DNA of 7,390 bases from Gemmatimonadaceae bacterium (GCA_013813605.1 JACCRL010000317.1:1-7390), one strand, 5' to 3'; positions 1-7,390 are shown, counted from the stretch's first letter. Numbers and translations are program-made. The notes: generated by a model not told the origin, from the sequence alone.

Positions 1-38
1 GCTGCTGGAAGGACTTTAAGCGCCCACTGAGAACGCCG
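1..38 (+). other. Short leader before the tamA-like gene
   Basis: These bases are too few to show a promoter. One frame reads a short peptide ending at TAA (17-19) and another ends at TGA (28-30), so the tail of an upstream plus-strand gene could lie here, but neither can be confirmed. A purine-rich GGAAGGA at 7-13 resembles a ribosome binding site but is 25 bases from the ATG at 39, too far to serve it. A weaker GAGAA at 29-33 is at a usable distance. The reading frame of the tamA-like gene is itself open to the left edge. Confidence 0.4.
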
Positions 39-2258
39 ATGCGCTTCACTCCCGCGCTCCTCGTTTCCCTGTTCCTTGTTACCGGCGCCCTACCGGCGCA
101 GGAAAAGAAGGCCCGGCCGATAAACCCGCAAGTCGTCAGACTCGACCTCAAGGGCGTAAAGGTCGTGAAGAAGGACGAGCTGCTGAAGAGCATTGCGACC
201 ACGCAGTCGCACTGCAACAGCTTCATCCTCAAGCCCTTCTGCTTGATCAGCAAGGCGAAGTACTTCTACACGAAGAAGTATTTTGACCAGGAGGAATTCG
301 ACCGGGATGTCCTGCGCATAAAGGTCTTCTACTGGAAGCGGGGCTACCGCGAAGCAACGGTCGACACATCGGTCGTGAAGCGCAGCAGGGACAAGGTCGC
401 GGTGACGTTCCGCATCGTCGAAGGCCCGCCGACGCTGGTTTCGAATCTCATCGTCACACAGCCCACCGCGCTCCTCAAGCAGAAGGACATCGAGAAGCGG
501 GTCGTGCTCGCGAAAGGCGGCCCGCTCAACCTCATTCGCCTCGACTCGTCGCGTGTCTTTCTCACACAGAGCCTGTGGGAAAAGGGATATGCCGACGCAC
601 AGGTCGATACTTCCATCGTTGTCGACCCGGCGGCGCGCAGCGCGGTCGTGACGTTACGCATGGACCCGCGCTATCTGACGACGGTCGAGGACATCGTCAT
701 TACCGGCAACAAGGGCGTCAGCGACCGAACCATCCGCAGGTCGCTGACGTTCAGCGAGGGCGATATCTTCCGCCGCTCGGACCTGCTGCGGAGCCAGCGC
801 GCTCTCTACTCGTCGAACCTGTTTCGCCGCGCCGCCATCGAGCTCCGCCCTCCCATTGACATCTCGACGCCCGACTCGGCGAAAATCGTCGTGCTGACCT
901 TGCAGGAATCTCCGCCGCGCGAAGCGCGGCTGAGCGCTGGGTTCAACACGGTGGATTTCTTCCAGGTCGAGGGACGCTTCTCGCACTACAATTTCAGCGG
1001 CGGCGCCCGCCAGCTCGACGTCCAGGCAGCGGTCGGAAACCTGTTCGCCGGCTCCCTTAACGGCCGCGGCATTTTCAGGAACGTCGCCGAAATCAGGAAC
1101 AGCGATCGTGCGCGCTACTTCGCGCCGACCTACACCGCCAGCGTCGATCTGCGCCAACCCTGGTTCGGCTCGGCGCGCAACGAGCTTGCGCTCAGCCTGT
1201 TTACGCATCGCCGCAGCGCGCCCGGCATCTACGTGGACCGGGGATACGGAACGAGCGCGACGTTCACGCGTGAGGTGGCCGACCGCGCCCCGGTGAGTGC
1301 CAACTACCGGTTCGAGATCAGCAAGGTAGACGCGGGCGATGTCTACTTCTGCATCAACTACGGCGTGTGCGACCGTCCGACGCTGAACGCGTTGCGGCAG
1401 AATCAGAAGCTCTCACCGTTCACGCTGACGGCGTCGATCGACCGCACCAACGATCCGTTCTCACCCAACCGCGGCTTCCGCGCCAACGCCAACGCCGAGC
1501 ATGCGTCGGCTGTGACGGTGTCCGATTTCCGGTACAATCGGGCGACAGTGGACGGCGCGGTGTTCAGGCAGATCAGGAAGCGCGGCGCGATCGCCGGGCA
1601 TCTTCGCGCCGGCTGGGTACAGGGACGCGGCAGCACGGCCCAGGCGGTGGGCGTCGATGCCCTCGGCGGCACCATCCTGCACCCGCGCAAGCGCTTCTAC
1701 GCCGGCGGCTCGCACTCAGTGCGCGGGTTCGGAGAGAACCAGCTCGGTCCGCGCGTCCTGACGATTCCGCTCAAGAAGCTTCAGCAGGTCGATTCCACGA
1801 ATGCCGCCTGCGTGTCGGGCACTTCGGTGACGAGCTGTAACCCCAATGCAGCGAGGCTCGAAGACCGCGACTTCGAGCCTCGCCCGCTCGGCGGAAATTT
1901 CGTGCTCGAGGGCAGCGTCGAGGCGCGGTTCCCGGTGTGGCGCGATCTGACGGGTGCCGCGTTCATCGACGCGGGAATGGTCAGCCAGAAAATCAACTCC
2001 TCGCTGCCCCGGCGCCGTACGGCAGTTACACCCGGATTCGGCGTCCGTTACCGCTCGAAGGTCGGACCGATTCGCGCCGACATCGGTATCAATCCAGGCA
2101 CCACCGAGTCGCTGCCTGTCGTCACCGAAGACCTTTCCAATGGCCAGAGAACGCTCGTCACACTGCAGCAGCGTCGCAGCTACTCGCCGGCCAAGGGCGG
2201 AGTTGGTGGCATTCTCAACCGCATGGTGCTCCACCTCTCGATTGGCGAAGCCTTCTGA
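39..2258 (+). CDS. tamA: TamA-like Omp85 outer-membrane protein with three POTRA domains
   Basis: This 739-residue protein is an Omp85-superfamily outer-membrane barrel, the outer-membrane half of a translocation and assembly module. Residues 1-20 look like a type I signal peptide (hydrophobic ALLVSLFLVTGALPA, no lipobox cysteine, unlike the lipoprotein TamL of Bacteroidota). Three POTRA repeats follow at about 32-130, 131-211 and 212-291; the first two contain the typical helix plus RGY/KGY turn (RGYREATV, KGYADAQV). The barrel occupies about 295-739. Family motifs are visible: NDPFSPNRGF at 471-480, the loop-6 VRGF at 561-564, GGN at 618-620, FIDAGMV at 642-648, VGPIRADIG at 675-683, and a C-terminal beta-signal ending in Phe739. 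It is longer than E. coli TamA (577 residues) because of an insert in POTRA1 and long loops. It contains six cysteines in three close pairs (59/68, 438/444, 591/600). The ATG at 39 is chosen because it directly precedes the signal peptide, although the frame is open upstream. Three POTRAs and the adjacent tamB favour TamA over BamA, which usually has five. Confidence 0.9.
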   Translation: MRFTPALLVSLFLVTGALPAQEKKARPINPQVVRLDLKGVKVVKKDELLKSIATTQSHCNSFILKPFCLISKAKYFYTKKYFDQEEFDRDVLRIKVFYWKRGYREATVDTSVVKRSRDKVAVTFRIVEGPPTLVSNLIVTQPTALLKQKDIEKRVVLAKGGPLNLIRLDSSRVFLTQSLWEKGYADAQVDTSIVVDPAARSAVVTLRMDPRYLTTVEDIVITGNKGVSDRTIRRSLTFSEGDIFRRSDLLRSQRALYSSNLFRRAAIELRPPIDISTPDSAKIVVLTLQESPPREARLSAGFNTVDFFQVEGRFSHYNFSGGARQLDVQAAVGNLFAGSLNGRGIFRNVAEIRNSDRARYFAPTYTASVDLRQPWFGSARNELALSLFTHRRSAPGIYVDRGYGTSATFTREVADRAPVSANYRFEISKVDAGDVYFCINYGVCDRPTLNALRQNQKLSPFTLTASIDRTNDPFSPNRGFRANANAEHASAVTVSDFRYNRATVDGAVFRQIRKRGAIAGHLRAGWVQGRGSTAQAVGVDALGGTILHPRKRFYAGGSHSVRGFGENQLGPRVLTIPLKKLQQVDSTNAACVSGTSVTSCNPNAARLEDRDFEPRPLGGNFVLEGSVEARFPVWRDLTGAAFIDAGMVSQKINSSLPRRRTAVTPGFGVRYRSKVGPIRADIGINPGTTESLPVVTEDLSNGQRTLVTLQQRRSYSPAKGGVGGILNRMVLHLSIGEAF

Positions 2259-2260
2259 TG
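2244..2260 (+). promoter_or_regulatory. Overlapping stop/start junction of the two genes (TGATG), weak ribosome binding site
   Basis: The TGA of the tamA-like gene (2256-2258) shares its A with the ATG of the tamB-like gene (2258-2260). The purine-rich stretch just before it (GGCGAAG, 2244-2250, 7 bases from the ATG) is only a poor match to a Shine-Dalgarno sequence. This arrangement is typical of translational coupling, in which ribosomes ending the first gene reinitiate on the second. I infer that both proteins come from one mRNA and are made in linked amounts. Confidence 0.7.
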
Positions 2261-5200
2261 CGTAGTAACAGGCTGCTGCGCCTGCTCGTCGTGCTCGGCG
2301 TTGTTGCCGTGCTCGCCGCGGGTGTCGCTTACCTGTACACCAATACCGACTGGGGCCGCGATCACGTTCGGAAGCGGCTCGTTGCGCTCATTCAGGACAA
2401 CAGCCACGGACTCGTCAGCATCGGACGCATCAGCGGCAACCTGCTCGACGGGATCACCGCGCACGACGTGATCATTACCGACAGCGCGCACGCTCCGCTG
2501 ATCAAGGCCGACGAGATCTGGACCCGCTACAACCTGAGGACGCTGCGTGGCAAGCGCATCGAGCTCCACGAGGTGCGCCTGGTGCGGCCGATCATCGTCA
2601 TCGACAAGCAGCCCGGCGGAAAGTGGAATTACGATCGCATCTTTCCCCGTGACACCGTTACCAGGGCGGGAACGCGCAAGACGGGCTGGGGAACGTGGAT
2701 TCGCTTCAGCAACGTCACGATTCTCGACGGTGACATAACTGTGCGCACGCCGTGGCAGCCGGACGTGAATCTCACCGGCGCGGAGCGCGACGACGTCGTG
2801 CGCCGCTCGCTCGGACCCGATGGCCGGCTCGAGCTGAGAAAGGTCGCGGGCGGCTATCAGAAGATCTCCTCGTTTCACCGCATCAACGCGCTCCTGCCAC
2901 TCGTCCGCCTCGAGGATCCCGGTTACAGGAATCGGCTGGTCGAGGTGGCGGCGCTGAAGATGATCGCGCTGCCGTTCCGCCCCCCCGCCGCCGATGTGCG
3001 CGGCCTTACCGGCACCTTCGAATTCACCGGTGATTCGCTCTGGTGGAAAGGCGCCCGCGCGGCGCTGCCGGGAACCAGGCTGTCCGGCGACGGCCGGTAC
3101 TACATCAACGGCGGCGATCTCCATCTCCGGCTGCACGGCGATCCGGTGTCGCCCGCCGATCTGCGCTGGGCAGTCACGCGTCTTCCGGAACGCGGATCGG
3201 GCAAGCTCGATTTCGGCATGGACTGGACGGGCGACAAGAGTATCTATCGGGCGACGAACATGGATGTGCGGCTCGAGGGCTCGCACATTGCCGGGCAGAT
3301 CGAGGTTACGGTCACCGATACGCTGGCGTACCGTAACGCCAACCTTCGCTTCAGCACTCTCGATACGCGCCTGCTCGAGCGCCTTTTCCCCGATGTCAAA
3401 CTACCCTTTCAGGGATTGCTCGCGGGCAGGGCGAAGTTCGACGGCGGCCAGCATTCGTTGCTCGTCGATGGAGACCTGACCATCGATGATCGCGCGTCGG
3501 GCCGGAGCAGAGTCGCCGCGGTGGGTGTTCTCGGACTCGACAAGGGCGTGTTCAATGCGCGCGACCTGCGCGTGCGCATGGTGCCCCTGCAGATGCGACT
3601 TGCCGAAGCGTTCTCGCGCGACCTCCCGCTCGGAGGCACACTCACCGGAACCGCCGTCCTCAACGGATCCACCAGCACGACGATGATGGCGCGCGGCGAT
3701 GTCACGCATGTCGAGCGCGGTGCGCGGTCGCGGGCCGTCGGGCGCGCGACGTTCCGCATGGACGGACTCGGCTGGCTCGACATCGACGCGCAGATGCGGC
3801 CGCTCTCTCTCGCCACCGTCGGGCGGTTCATGCCCGGTGTTGGACTGCGCGGAACGGCAACGGGGCCGGTGCGCCTGAAAGGCCCCCTGGGGAACCTCGC
3901 CGTGAACTCCGCCCTCACGTTCAGCGACGGTGGCTTTCTTGACGTGCAGGGCACGCTCGACCTCGCCAGCAGGCAGAAGGGCTACGACGTGAGCCTGCGG
4001 TCGCGGCTCTTCAACGCAAATGCGCTCATCGCAAAGGCGCCTCGGACATCGGTGACGGCCGTGGCGACGGCGCGGGGCCGAGGCTTCGACCCGGCGACGA
4101 TGCAGGCATCGATTGTCGCGAGCGTCAGCGCGTCCTCCTTCGATACCGTCGCGATCGACCGCGCCAACGTGCGCGTCGCGATCGCTAATGGAATCGCGCG
4201 CTTCGACACTCTTGCCGTCGAGCTGCCCGAGGGAATCATCGAAGCAAAGGGATCATTCGGCCTCGCGCCGGGACGGAGTGGCACGCTGCGCTACCACGTC
4301 GCCATCGATTCGCTGTCGCGCATCGCCAGCCTCGTGTCGCCCGATACCGGAAACATGCCGCCCCGGCCGGGCATTCTCGCTCGCCGCGTTGCGCGCGCCC
4401 GCGCCGACTCGCTCCGCATCGCGCTGGCGACCGAAGTGGAGCGCGCCGTCACCGGCCAGCGGATGCCGCCGATCGTCGTTGACACTCCGTCCGTCGTGCG
4501 TATAAGCGAAGTATCGGGCTCGGCTCGCGCCGACGGAGTCGCCACCGGCAACATCCGGAACTTCAGCCTGACCGGTACGGCTTCCGGAGAGAACATCGTT
4601 GCCCGGGGCAGCACTGTCGGCGCATTCGCCTCGGACTACGACTGGATCAACGCGCGCACGCCGCAGTCGCGCGTCAGGATGAGCGCGACCGGACGCTCGG
4701 TGCGGGCACTCGGCTTCGATCTCGATAGCGTCGGCGTGAAGGTGGGCTACCAGAAGCCGGCCGGTACGGCGGAGATCGTCGTGCACCAGGACAACGACCG
4801 CAACTACGCCGCGAACGCTCAGTTCACGCTCAACAAGGTGCGCAGCGAGCTCCGGCTGAACGACCTCAAGCTCCGGTTCGATACCACTGTCTGGGCGAGC
4901 ACGCGCGTCGCCGCCCTGCACTGGGGAGAAGCGGGCGTCGACGTCGACAATCTCGAGCTGCGCAATTCGTCGAACGGGCGAATTTTCATCGACGGCCTGC
5001 TGCCGAAGCAGGGCAACGCCAACCTCGACCTCGCCGTCGAGAACCTCAACGTGGCGGATGTCATTGCGCTGACGCAAAGCGGCATCGATGCGAAAGGACT
5101 GGTCTCCTTCAATGTGCACGCCACCGGCACACTCGAGGATCCGCGCTTCAAGGGAGTGTTCGGCGCAACGAGCCTCACCTACAACGGGACCCTGGTGCCC

Positions 5201-6826
5201 GAGGTGCACGGCAACGTCGAGTATGCCAACCAGACGCTTACGGGCCGCGCTGAAGCGATGCGCGAGGGCAAGCTGCCGTTCCTGTTGGCCGAGGGAACGG
5301 TTCCGATCAATCTCGCCTTGAAGGGTGTGACGGGCTCGCGCTTTCCGACCAATCGCGAGATTGCGCTCAACATCAACGCAGATAGCCTGCCGCTCGACCT
5401 GCTCCCGAACTTGAGCGAGTACGCGACGAACATCCGCGGCCGCGCGAGCGGCTCCTTCCGCCTCGCCGGCACCCTCAACAAGCCGCAGCTCAATGGGCAG
5501 TTTGCGTTGCGCGAGGGCTCGGCGAAGATCATCCCCGCGGGCATCACCCTGCGTGGAATCGAGGCATCGATCCGCATGCTGCGCGACACGATCGTCATCG
5601 ATTCTATCGTCGGCAACAGCAAGGGACGGCTCGCGCTGTACGGCGGAATCGGGGTCGCCTCGCTCGCCAAGCCTTCGTTCGACCTGAAGTTCCAGGCGAA
5701 TAACGCCCAGGTCCTCGACAGCGATCGCGGCCAGATCCGCGCCAGTGCCGACCTCGCGATGGTCGGCCCGTTCAGCGATCCGCACGTCACTGGCGCGATA
5801 CGCATCCGCGAGGGCGTCGTATACATACCGCCGTCGGATAACAAAAATCTCATCGGTGCGGGAGATCCGGCGCTGTTCAGCGTCATGGATACGTCGGTCA
5901 TGGCCAACCGGGAGGTCTTTCCGAGTTCATCGCCGCTGTTCGGCAACCTGCGCATGGATGTGAACCTGCGCGTCGATCGCGATGTTTTCGTTAGATCGCG
6001 TGAGGCCAACGTTGAGGTGTACAGCGACGGCGACCTCGGCATCCACGTCAACCGCGCGAAGCGGTCGATCGTGCTCGACGGCGTGCTCCTCAGCGAGCGC
6101 GGCGAGTACCGCTTTCTGACGAGGCGCTTCAACATCAAGCGAGGCTCGGCGACGTTCATTAATTCGCAGGAGCTGAATCCGACGCTCCAGGTGACTGGCG
6201 AATACGAGGTGCGGCAGCCCGCTCGCGAGGCGATCAACATCCGCATTCTGATCGGTGGCACGCTGCGCACGCCCAACATCTCGCTGGAAAGCGATGCGCA
6301 GCCGCCGATTCCGCAGAGCGACCTGCTCAGCTACCTCGCGTTCGGTCGCTCGTCTTCCTCGCTCGTGCAACTCGAGGGATCGGGACTCACCAACGGTAGC
6401 GGCGGTGACAACGTCGTCGGCGCGGGAGCGGCGCTCGCCAGCCGCCAGCTTGCCGGCGTGGCGCTCGGTGTCATGGCTGACCAGTTTGCCGGCGAGGCAG
6501 CCCGCTCACTCGGCGCCGACGTATTCACCATCACGCCCGCGGACGTGCAGACCGACGTCGGCAGCTTCCTGCGCGCAACGCAGTTCGAGTTCGGGAAGTA
6601 CATCAAGTCGCACACTTTCGTCGCGGTGCAGTCGCGGCTCGACCCCGCCGCGCTGGTCCGCCCGGGACTGCAGCTCACGCACCGGTTTGGCGGGCTGCGC
6701 GGGTACCGGCTCGAGACCGGGCTGGAGACGCGCTACCTCCTGCGTGAGCCGACACTGTCGCGCGATCAGGATATCGCTACTACGAGTGTGCTGGGGCTTT
6801 TCCTGATTCGGGAGTGGCGGTTTTAA
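2258..6826 (+). CDS. tamB: TamB-family protein (AsmA-like, DUF490), inner-membrane-anchored periplasmic bridge
   Basis: This 1522-residue protein is the TamB partner of the preceding Omp85 protein. Residues 6-27 form one hydrophobic helix after a basic start (MRSNRLLR), a signal anchor in the inner membrane. Residues about 50-160 resemble the AsmA-like N-terminal region, including GGKWNYDRIF at 120-129. The middle is a long series of short beta strands, expected to form the hydrophobic groove of this superfamily. The C-terminal TamB domain spans about 1080-1522, with RGSATFINSQELNPTLQVTG at 1295-1314, PIPQSDLLSYLAFGR at 1350-1364 and FGKYIKSHTFVAVQSRLDP at 1445-1463. The end, LGLFLIREWRF, looks like a beta-signal able to engage the partner barrel. 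The protein exceeds E. coli TamB (1259 residues). It has no cysteine. Residues about 697-745 are an Arg/Ala-rich, probably helical insert. The ATG at 2258 is preferred over an in-frame ATG at 1937, which would overlap the first gene by 322 bases and bury the membrane anchor. Confidence 0.92.
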   Translation: MRSNRLLRLLVVLGVVAVLAAGVAYLYTNTDWGRDHVRKRLVALIQDNSHGLVSIGRISGNLLDGITAHDVIITDSAHAPLIKADEIWTRYNLRTLRGKRIELHEVRLVRPIIVIDKQPGGKWNYDRIFPRDTVTRAGTRKTGWGTWIRFSNVTILDGDITVRTPWQPDVNLTGAERDDVVRRSLGPDGRLELRKVAGGYQKISSFHRINALLPLVRLEDPGYRNRLVEVAALKMIALPFRPPAADVRGLTGTFEFTGDSLWWKGARAALPGTRLSGDGRYYINGGDLHLRLHGDPVSPADLRWAVTRLPERGSGKLDFGMDWTGDKSIYRATNMDVRLEGSHIAGQIEVTVTDTLAYRNANLRFSTLDTRLLERLFPDVKLPFQGLLAGRAKFDGGQHSLLVDGDLTIDDRASGRSRVAAVGVLGLDKGVFNARDLRVRMVPLQMRLAEAFSRDLPLGGTLTGTAVLNGSTSTTMMARGDVTHVERGARSRAVGRATFRMDGLGWLDIDAQMRPLSLATVGRFMPGVGLRGTATGPVRLKGPLGNLAVNSALTFSDGGFLDVQGTLDLASRQKGYDVSLRSRLFNANALIAKAPRTSVTAVATARGRGFDPATMQASIVASVSASSFDTVAIDRANVRVAIANGIARFDTLAVELPEGIIEAKGSFGLAPGRSGTLRYHVAIDSLSRIASLVSPDTGNMPPRPGILARRVARARADSLRIALATEVERAVTGQRMPPIVVDTPSVVRISEVSGSARADGVATGNIRNFSLTGTASGENIVARGSTVGAFASDYDWINARTPQSRVRMSATGRSVRALGFDLDSVGVKVGYQKPAGTAEIVVHQDNDRNYAANAQFTLNKVRSELRLNDLKLRFDTTVWASTRVAALHWGEAGVDVDNLELRNSSNGRIFIDGLLPKQGNANLDLAVENLNVADVIALTQSGIDAKGLVSFNVHATGTLEDPRFKGVFGATSLTYNGTLVPEVHGNVEYANQTLTGRAEAMREGKLPFLLAEGTVPINLALKGVTGSRFPTNREIALNINADSLPLDLLPNLSEYATNIRGRASGSFRLAGTLNKPQLNGQFALREGSAKIIPAGITLRGIEASIRMLRDTIVIDSIVGNSKGRLALYGGIGVASLAKPSFDLKFQANNAQVLDSDRGQIRASADLAMVGPFSDPHVTGAIRIREGVVYIPPSDNKNLIGAGDPALFSVMDTSVMANREVFPSSSPLFGNLRMDVNLRVDRDVFVRSREANVEVYSDGDLGIHVNRAKRSIVLDGVLLSERGEYRFLTRRFNIKRGSATFINSQELNPTLQVTGEYEVRQPAREAINIRILIGGTLRTPNISLESDAQPPIPQSDLLSYLAFGRSSSSLVQLEGSGLTNGSGGDNVVGAGAALASRQLAGVALGVMADQFAGEAARSLGADVFTITPADVQTDVGSFLRATQFEFGKYIKSHTFVAVQSRLDPAALVRPGLQLTHRFGGLRGYRLETGLETRYLLREPTLSRDQDIATTSVLGLFLIREWRF

Positions 6827-6867
6827 CTACAACTGAACCAGTTGTCCGCTTTGAGAAGTACCGCTAT
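6827..6867. other. Convergent intergenic gap
   Basis: Forty-one bases separate the stop codons of the plus-strand tamB-like gene and the minus-strand peptidase gene. Apart from the hairpin annotated separately, I see no gene or promoter here. As both genes end in it, the expected content is transcription termination. Confidence 0.6.
6829..6845. terminator. Perfect 7-bp hairpin between convergent genes, possible two-way terminator
   Basis: ACAACTG (6829-6835) is followed by a three-base loop AAC and its exact reverse complement CAGTTGT (6839-6845). The hairpin begins two bases after the tamB-like stop codon at 6824-6826, and lies 22 bases beyond the peptidase stop codon, so it could end transcripts from both sides. 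Against this, the stem has only three G-C pairs and no T-run follows it on either strand, so it is not a classic intrinsic terminator. It may instead protect transcript 3' ends or be chance. Confidence 0.35.
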
Positions 6868-7390
6868 TCACTTTGAGCCCAGCGCCGCGTACTCATCCCA
6901 CAACGCGGCCATCGCGACCATCCCGCGCCGAAAGCTCTCCTCGCTCATCCACTCGTTGGGCGCGTGCGCGTTCTCACCCGGCAGCCCAAATCCAACAAGC
7001 AGGACCGGTGCGCCCAGTATGCGCGCAAAGTCCCCGACCACCGGGATCGAGCCGCCCTCGCCGACTATCCCCGGCTCCTTTCCGAAGGCCGACTTGAGCG
7101 CCGCGCGCGCGGCGTCGAATAGCGGCCCGCTCAGCTCGGCGCGCCACGGCTTGCCGCCGTGCAGGTGCTTCACCGTCGCCTTCACGCCCTTTGGGGCGAC
7201 CTTCGCGACGTGCGCCTTCAACAGCTTCTCGATGTCCGCCGGGTCCTGATCGGGCACCAGGCGGCAGCTCACCTTCGCCATCGCCTTCGCGGGAAGAACC
7301 GTCTTCGCGCCCTCCCCCGTCCAACCGCTGAGCAAGCCGTTCACCTCGCAGGTGGGTCTTGTCCACAACCTCTCGAGCGTGGTGTAGCCC
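6868..7390 (-). CDS. M20-family metallodipeptidase, C-terminal part (start lies beyond the right edge)
   Basis: The visible 173 residues are the C-terminal portion of an M20 (ArgE/DapE/carnosinase-like) zinc peptidase, a probable cytoplasmic enzyme that hydrolyses dipeptides or related amides. The fragment begins GYTTLERLWTRPTCEVNG and continues through GWTGEGAKTVLPAKA and CRLVPDQDP, the conserved dimerisation (lid) domain of bacterial M20 dipeptidases. It then returns to the catalytic domain with GEGGSIPVV (110-118 of the fragment) and GFGLPGENAHAPNEWM (133-148), where His142 is the expected metal ligand. It ends AALGSK. The remaining metal ligands and catalytic acid belong to the missing N-terminal half. 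A TTG at 7366-7368 is an internal Leu codon, not a start, since the family sequence continues upstream to the edge. The gene converges on the tamA-tamB pair and shows no functional link with it. The exact substrate cannot be told from this part. Confidence 0.9.
   Translation of the reverse strand, partial: GYTTLERLWTRPTCEVNGLLSGWTGEGAKTVLPAKAMAKVSCRLVPDQDPADIEKLLKAHVAKVAPKGVKATVKHLHGGKPWRAELSGPLFDAARAALKSAFGKEPGIVGEGGSIPVVGDFARILGAPVLLVGFGLPGENAHAPNEWMSEESFRRGMVAMAALWDEYAALGSK

Noticed and set aside
1937..2257. Upstream in-frame extension of the tamB-like gene to an ATG at 1937
   Set aside because: It would overlap the barrel-encoding end of the first gene by 322 bases. The added residues are low-complexity Arg/Pro/His-rich text typical of an off-frame reading, and they would put the membrane anchor in the middle of the chain. 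The ATG at 2258 gives a normal signal anchor.
39..2258. Calling the first gene bamA
   Set aside because: Only three POTRA domains can be counted and the next gene is tamB, which favour TamA. The BamA-like loop-6 cysteines are noted as a finding but do not outweigh this.
4253..5785. Long minus-strand open frame (510 codons) antisense to tamB, and similar ones at 2180-3286 and 5179-6279
   Set aside because: Long antisense frames are common opposite high-GC genes. Their translations are rich in Arg, Ala, Asp and Glu without recognisable domains, whereas the plus-strand frame has clear family motifs throughout.
6842..7249. Plus-strand open frame opposite the peptidase gene
   Set aside because: It is Ser/Pro/Arg-rich with no recognisable domain and lies fully antisense to a gene with clear M20 motifs.
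7366..7368. TTG as a start codon for the minus-strand peptidase
   Set aside because: The frame stays open to the window edge and the upstream residues (GYTTLER) continue the expected family sequence, so this is an internal leucine in a gene cut by the window.

Overview
This window has the look of a high-GC, double-membraned (diderm) bacterium. The best guess is Gemmatimonadota or a close relative. That rests on the general style of the outer-membrane proteins and the strong GC bias, not on a search, so treat it as a moderate-confidence guess. The DNA appears chromosomal and ordinary. I see no insertion sequences, CRISPR arrays, tRNA or rRNA genes, phage genes or breaks in codon use.

Layout. 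Positions 1-38 are a short leader, perhaps including the tail of an upstream gene. Positions 39-2258 encode a 739-residue Omp85-family outer-membrane barrel with three POTRA domains (TamA-like). Positions 2258-6826 encode a 1522-residue TamB-family (AsmA-like, DUF490) protein whose ATG shares one base with the stop of the first gene (TGATG). A 41-base gap (6827-6867) contains a perfect 7-bp hairpin. A convergent minus-strand gene, 6868 to beyond the right edge, encodes the C-terminal part of an M20-family metallodipeptidase.

How the genes work together. The first two genes form a classic tamA-tamB pair. TamB is predicted to be anchored in the inner membrane by one N-terminal helix, to cross the periplasm as a long beta-groove, and to dock through its C-terminus on the TamA barrel and POTRA domains. 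In other bacteria this module has been linked to outer-membrane protein assembly and, more recently, to phospholipid movement between the membranes. The M20 peptidase is probably an unrelated cytoplasmic enzyme that merely converges on the operon.

Unusual points. All six cysteines of the TamA-like protein fall in three close pairs, and one pair sits where the known BamA loop-6 disulfide sits. The whole TamB protein has no cysteine. TamB carries an Arg/Ala-rich, probably helical insert within an otherwise beta-rich protein. Nothing here amounts to a clear new biological system; the interest lies in lineage-specific elaboration of a known envelope module.
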